From assembly GCF_000010185.1 (NCBI RefSeq), contig NC_010376.1, positions 1,559,501 to 1,623,500 on the forward strand: a stretch of 64,000 bases of DNA, written 5' to 3'. The translations under genes were made by a program, and so were the position numbers. Below are positions 60,843-64,000 of the stretch, in pieces. This DNA comes from Finegoldia magna ATCC 29328. Lineage in GTDB: Bacteria > Bacillota > Clostridia > Tissierellales > Peptoniphilaceae. The number at the start of each line of letters is the position of its first letter. The stretch's first letter is position 1. Below the pieces are notes generated by a model. That model was given only the letters and a program-made list of their open reading frames with translations, was not told the origin of the DNA and ran no database searches.

Positions 60843-61244
60843 TTATTCTGTTAATTCAGATGTACAGTGTGGACATCTAGTAGCAGTAATGTCTATTTCG
60901 CTCTTGCAATATGGGCAAGTTTTTGTTGTTGGTTCTGGCGCCGGTTCTTTATGCAAAGCATCACGGCCCTTGTTAACGGCTTTGACCATAATGAAAACTA
61001 CAAATGCAATTATAATAAATTTAACCAACGCATCCAAGAACAAACCGTATTGTAACTTAACTCCTGCAAGTGTAACAGCCAATTCCTTCATGTTAACACC
61101 AGCTGTTGCAGCCCCAATCAAAGGAGCGATAAGACCATTGATAAGTCCATCCACCATTTCCTTAACAGCAGCACCCATGATAACGGCAACTGCCAAATCC
61201 ATTACATTACCTTCAGTAATGAATTTCTTAAATTCTTTTAACAT
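60843..61244 (-). CDS. mscL: Large-conductance mechanosensitive channel MscL with zinc ribbon
   Basis: Residues 1-100 are MscL: the amphipathic N-terminus, the pore helix MDLAVAVIMGAAVKEMVDGL and the second helix ALVKFIIIAFVVFIMVKAVN. The C-terminus carries two Cys pairs, CPYC (110-113) and CPHC (124-127), forming a probable zinc ribbon in the cytoplasm. The channel releases solutes on hypo-osmotic shock. It is 17 bases after an unknown gene, probably in one operon. Confidence 0.95.
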   Translation of the reverse strand: MLKEFKKFITEGNVMDLAVAVIMGAAVKEMVDGLINGLIAPLIGAATAGVNMKELAVTLAGVKLQYGLFLDALVKFIIIAFVVFIMVKAVNKGRDALHKEPAPEPTTKTCPYCKSEIDITATRCPHCTSELTE

Positions 61245-61261
61245 AAATCCCCCTTGTAAAA

Positions 61262-61708
61262 TTATTCATTCATCAAATACATTTTTTCCTTTTGCAAATT
61301 ATACACTTCTTTTTTCAATTGTTTAATCGCATTTTCGCAATTTTTCTTGTTAGATAAAATTTGCATTTGAATAACAGAATCGAAAAACTTGTTATCAAAA
61401 TAATCCGCCAAGAAAAATGTCTTTTTATATCTGAAACCAGCGCTTGGTTTCTTGTCCAAATCAATCATAATATTGTTGAACTTTCTAATCGCCAAATCAG
61501 CCTTCTTCGCTTGATTCTTCGCTTTTTTCAAATTCGACCTTTTAATCATAGTAGTAATAGTCTTACCCTTGAAAATATCGAAAATCCCCCATCCTGAAGC
61601 TGTACCCAAATAAGATTGTACCTCATTCAAGCTAGCTATCGCGATTTCTCCAAGCTTAATAGCTTCGTTTACATTATATAATCTAGATCCTACTTTTGTT
61701 CTTAACAT
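61262..61708 (-). CDS. Conserved-looking helical protein, unknown
   Basis: The 148-residue protein is basic and mostly helical, without signal or membrane helices strong enough to call; a Gly-rich loop (YLGTASGWGIFDIFKGK) lies near residue 40 and the C-terminus looks like a coiled coil. No family is recognised. AAGGAAG precedes ATG. It is followed by mscL in the same operon, so a link to osmotic or envelope stress is possible. Confidence 0.65.
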   Translation of the reverse strand: MLRTKVGSRLYNVNEAIKLGEIAIASLNEVQSYLGTASGWGIFDIFKGKTITTMIKRSNLKKAKNQAKKADLAIRKFNNIMIDLDKKPSAGFRYKKTFFLADYFDNKFFDSVIQMQILSNKKNCENAIKQLKKEVYNLQKEKMYLMNE

Positions 61709-61793
61709 AATAATCTTCCTTTCCTTAATTATTTATACCCTTAAATAATATTTTTAAGCAAGTGATTCAATTTAAATTTTATTTGATACAAGC

Positions 61794-62459
61794 TTATTTT
61801 TTGAATAAATTTATTATCTTTCTAATATAATCATTAAACATCGAAATACCCTTGTCTATGTCCAAAACTCCAGAATTAACTCTTCTAAGTAGTCCTTCGT
61901 AAGTAAAAATAATAATATTATTAATATCGTACAAATCTTTCTCGTCAATTATGCCTTCAGCAACAAAATCCTTCATGATATATATATTTCTTGTAAAAAT
62001 CGCACTAGAATTCAGCATATCAACAACATCATCTGGATAATCTTCAGTATTCAATTCCATCGGAAAAATCTTGTAATATTGCTCAATATAATACTCTATT
62101 TGATTTTCCAAATTTGAAAAAAACAATCTCATATACGCATCGGAACTATTAAAAGAATATTTTACGAAGCAATCCCATATAGCGTAGAACTTATCTAATG
62201 AATTATCACAATCTTTGATAGCATCTGGCAATGCTTTAATATAATCTTCTAATTGATCCATTATTGAAAATATAATAAGATGATCCAAATTTTCGAAATA
62301 ATTATAAATTGTAGCGCTATTCATCATACTGCACTCAGCTACTTTTCGTATGGTAACAGCATCAATTCCTTGTTCACGAATAATTTTTTTCGTGCAATTC
62401 ATAAATCCATTGATCATATTTATTTTGTGTTTCGTTAATTTTTTCTTAGTATCGAGCAT
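61794..62459 (-). CDS. TetR family transcriptional regulator
   Basis: The 221-residue protein has an N-terminal HTH (IREQGIDAVTIRKVAECSMM then NSATIYNYFENLDHLI) of the TetR type and a helical ligand domain. GGGAGG precedes ATG 62459. It lies 110 bases downstream of the BCCT gene in the same direction but behind a terminator, so it has its own promoter. Control of the osmoprotectant transporter is plausible and untested. Confidence 0.87.
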   Translation of the reverse strand: MLDTKKKLTKHKINMINGFMNCTKKIIREQGIDAVTIRKVAECSMMNSATIYNYFENLDHLIIFSIMDQLEDYIKALPDAIKDCDNSLDKFYAIWDCFVKYSFNSSDAYMRLFFSNLENQIEYYIEQYYKIFPMELNTEDYPDDVVDMLNSSAIFTRNIYIMKDFVAEGIIDEKDLYDINNIIIFTYEGLLRRVNSGVLDIDKGISMFNDYIRKIINLFKK

Positions 62460-62526
62460 CAGTATCCTCCCGTTATTTTATAAATATAATTATATCATTT
62501 ATGTAGTTGTTTATTAAGTGTCAAAC

Positions 62527-62552
62527 AAAAAAGCTTGCCAATAAGACAAGCT
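62527..62552 (-). terminator. Terminator of the BCCT gene
   Basis: AGCTTG/CAAGCT with a nine-base loop, followed by a T-run on the minus strand (62532-62527). Confidence 0.75.
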
Positions 62553-62569
62553 ATTTTAAAAATTTATAA

Positions 62570-64000
62570 CTATAATTTTTCTGTTCTGAATGCTTTTATA
62601 ATCGCAACGCAAATCAAAAGCATTATAAATATAAATGGGAATGCTGCTGCAACAGACGCTGTTTGTAATGCTTTAAGTCCACCTGAAAGTAGTAGTGCAT
62701 ATGCAATAACTGCTTGCAAAACTCCCCATACTAATTTTTTGCTGCTGGCTGGATTCAAATCACCATCTTGACTAAGCATACTCAATACGAAAGTTGCTGA
62801 GTTTGCTGATGTGATAAAGAATGTGCACAACAAAACTACTGTTACAATTGAAAGGAAGGTTCCCATTGGATATTCTGCAAATACTTTAAACAAAGCTAAT
62901 TCTGAATTTGCAGCCAACTCTTTTACTTTATCAAATGGCATCTTTTGCGCTAAGTTCAATCCCAATGGTCCAAAAACTGAAAACCATACTATTGATGCGA
63001 ATGCTGGTGCAACTGAAACTCCTAGTATAAATTCACGAACAGTTCTTCCTTTGGAAATTCTCGCAATAAAAGTTCCAACAAATGGAGCCCATGCAAGCCA
63101 CCATGCCCAATAGAATATTCTCCATCCTAATAGCCAATCATTTTTTCCAAATGGATTAATAGCAAGTGAATCTGTGAAGAAATTGTTCAGATAAGCTCCA
63201 ATACCACTTGTAAATGAATTTAGCATCAAAATTTTAGGTCCTACAATAAATGATACCAAAAGAACAGTTCCTGCAAGTACTAAATTGATGTTAGAAATCA
63301 AATTAATTCCTTTGTCTATCCCTGATACAGCAGTCCAAATATATATAACTGCAATTATTACTATAATGATCAACCAAGTCATTTGATTATTTGGAATGTT
63401 GAATAAATGAGTTAATCCTGAATTGATTTGTAAAGTTCCCATTCCTAGAGATGTTGCAACTCCCGCAATAGTTGCGATAACTGCAAATATATCTATAGTT
63501 TTTCCAATAGGTCCATTAACTTTTTCTTCTCCAACTAATGGGATGAAAAGTGTAGAAATCAAACCTGGTTTATTTTTTCTAAATTGGAAATATGCAAGTC
63601 CAAGCCCTATTATCGAATAGTTGGCCCATGGATGAATTCCCCAGTGCATGAATGACGCTCTCATTGCGAAATTCGCAGCATCCGCACTTCCTGCTTTTAT
63701 CGATTCAATCGGAGCAACGAAGTGTGCCATTGGCTCTGCAACCCCATAAAATACAAGTCCTATTCCCATACCAGCACCAAACAACATTCCAAACCAAGAA
63801 AGCGTAGAATATTCTGGCTTTGAATCATCAGGTCCCAATTTTATGTTACCGTATTTTGAAAATGCTACTATTAATGCAAAAACTACAAATGTAAGCATTG
63901 CTATTAAATATAGCCATCCCATATTAACTGTTACTGCTTTCATCAAAGCGTTTGCAGCATTTTCGAAACTTTTTGATCCCAAAATTCCCCATGCAGCTAT
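62570..64000 (-). CDS. BCCT family betaine/choline/carnitine transporter (partial)
   Basis: The frame stays open to the right edge (upstream codons read IAAWGILGSKSFENAANALM), so the true start is outside; a TTG at 63982 is not the start. Visible are about ten membrane segments with the Na+-site stretch AGMGIGLVFYGVAEPMAHF, the Trp-rich segment RIFYWAWWLAWAPFVGTFIA and FITSANSATFVLSML. The AGMGIGL form resembles BetP and OpuD rather than CaiT. It imports compatible solutes with Na+. Its nearness to mscL and a TetR gene suggests an osmotic-response neighbourhood. Confidence 0.93.
   Translation of the reverse strand: MAAWGILGSKSFENAANALMKAVTVNMGWLYLIAMLTFVVFALIVAFSKYGNIKLGPDDSKPEYSTLSWFGMLFGAGMGIGLVFYGVAEPMAHFVAPIESIKAGSADAANFAMRASFMHWGIHPWANYSIIGLGLAYFQFRKNKPGLISTLFIPLVGEEKVNGPIGKTIDIFAVIATIAGVATSLGMGTLQINSGLTHLFNIPNNQMTWLIIIVIIAVIYIWTAVSGIDKGINLISNINLVLAGTVLLVSFIVGPKILMLNSFTSGIGAYLNNFFTDSLAINPFGKNDWLLGWRIFYWAWWLAWAPFVGTFIARISKGRTVREFILGVSVAPAFASIVWFSVFGPLGLNLAQKMPFDKVKELAANSELALFKVFAEYPMGTFLSIVTVVLLCTFFITSANSATFVLSMLSQDGDLNPASSKKLVWGVLQAVIAYALLLSGGLKALQTASVAAAFPFIFIMLLICVAIIKAFRTEKL

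Overview
The window is low-GC Gram-positive chromosome. Short operons, strong AGGAGG ribosome sites, a T-box, a TPP riboswitch, a BspA-like leucine-rich surface protein carried by cell-wall-binding-2 repeats, and several ECF and ABC transporters suggest an anaerobic coccus of the Finegoldia/Peptoniphilaceae type. That assignment is an inference from gene content, not from a database match.

Bases 1 to about 12000 are accessory DNA lying directly against the 3' end of rlmD, a gene I know as an integration target of conjugative elements. Reading leftwards on the minus strand, a TetR-controlled operon encodes an ECF importer (S, T and dual ATPase), a MATE pump and an exporter-fold ABC protein cut by the window edge. 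Its promoter carries a perfect TetR-type operator and a near-perfect Fur-like box. Beside it are a mobC gene, inverted repeats that could be part of an oriT, and a relaxase gene reduced by an internal deletion. Next comes a two-gene Lamassu-like defence module (Cap4/DUF4297-type nuclease plus SMC/Rad50-like ATPase with a zinc hook), then an AbiE toxin-antitoxin pair whose toxin gene has an in-frame amber codon.

Bases 12000 to 26600 look like core genome: rlmD, a MarR-controlled heterodimeric ABC exporter, thiC under a TPP riboswitch, moaA with a moaC-MOSC fusion, a putative GIY-YIG/TPR protein with a small membrane protein, an AIM24 protein, a YkvI-like transporter and a YjiH-like protein. 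Two intergenic elements near 22.56 kb and 24.95 kb share internal motifs but have different, still complementary outer arms, so they look like a structured repeat family.

Bases 26600 to 38300 hold an alpha/beta hydrolase, a SIMPL protein, a frameshifted KilA-N gene, an ASCH protein, a C69 dipeptidase, an ECF transporter operon ending in a nucleoside hydrolase, a GNAT acetyltransferase, Tex and a small membrane protein. Bases 38400 to 43800 run on the plus strand: uridine kinase, tyrS behind a T-box, and a membrane-lipid operon (cardiolipin synthase, DUF1624 membrane protein, lipid kinase).

Bases 43800 to 64000 include a possible small RNA with a C-rich loop, the 1190-residue surface protein with two Fur-like palindromes around its promoter, a glycosyltransferase, a MATE gene that lacks a standard start codon, tldD/tldE-type protease genes, divergent pdxS and a MocR regulator, a histidine dipeptidase, two lipoproteins, a MalY/PatB-type lyase, MscL with a zinc ribbon, a TetR regulator and a BCCT betaine-type transporter that runs off the right edge.
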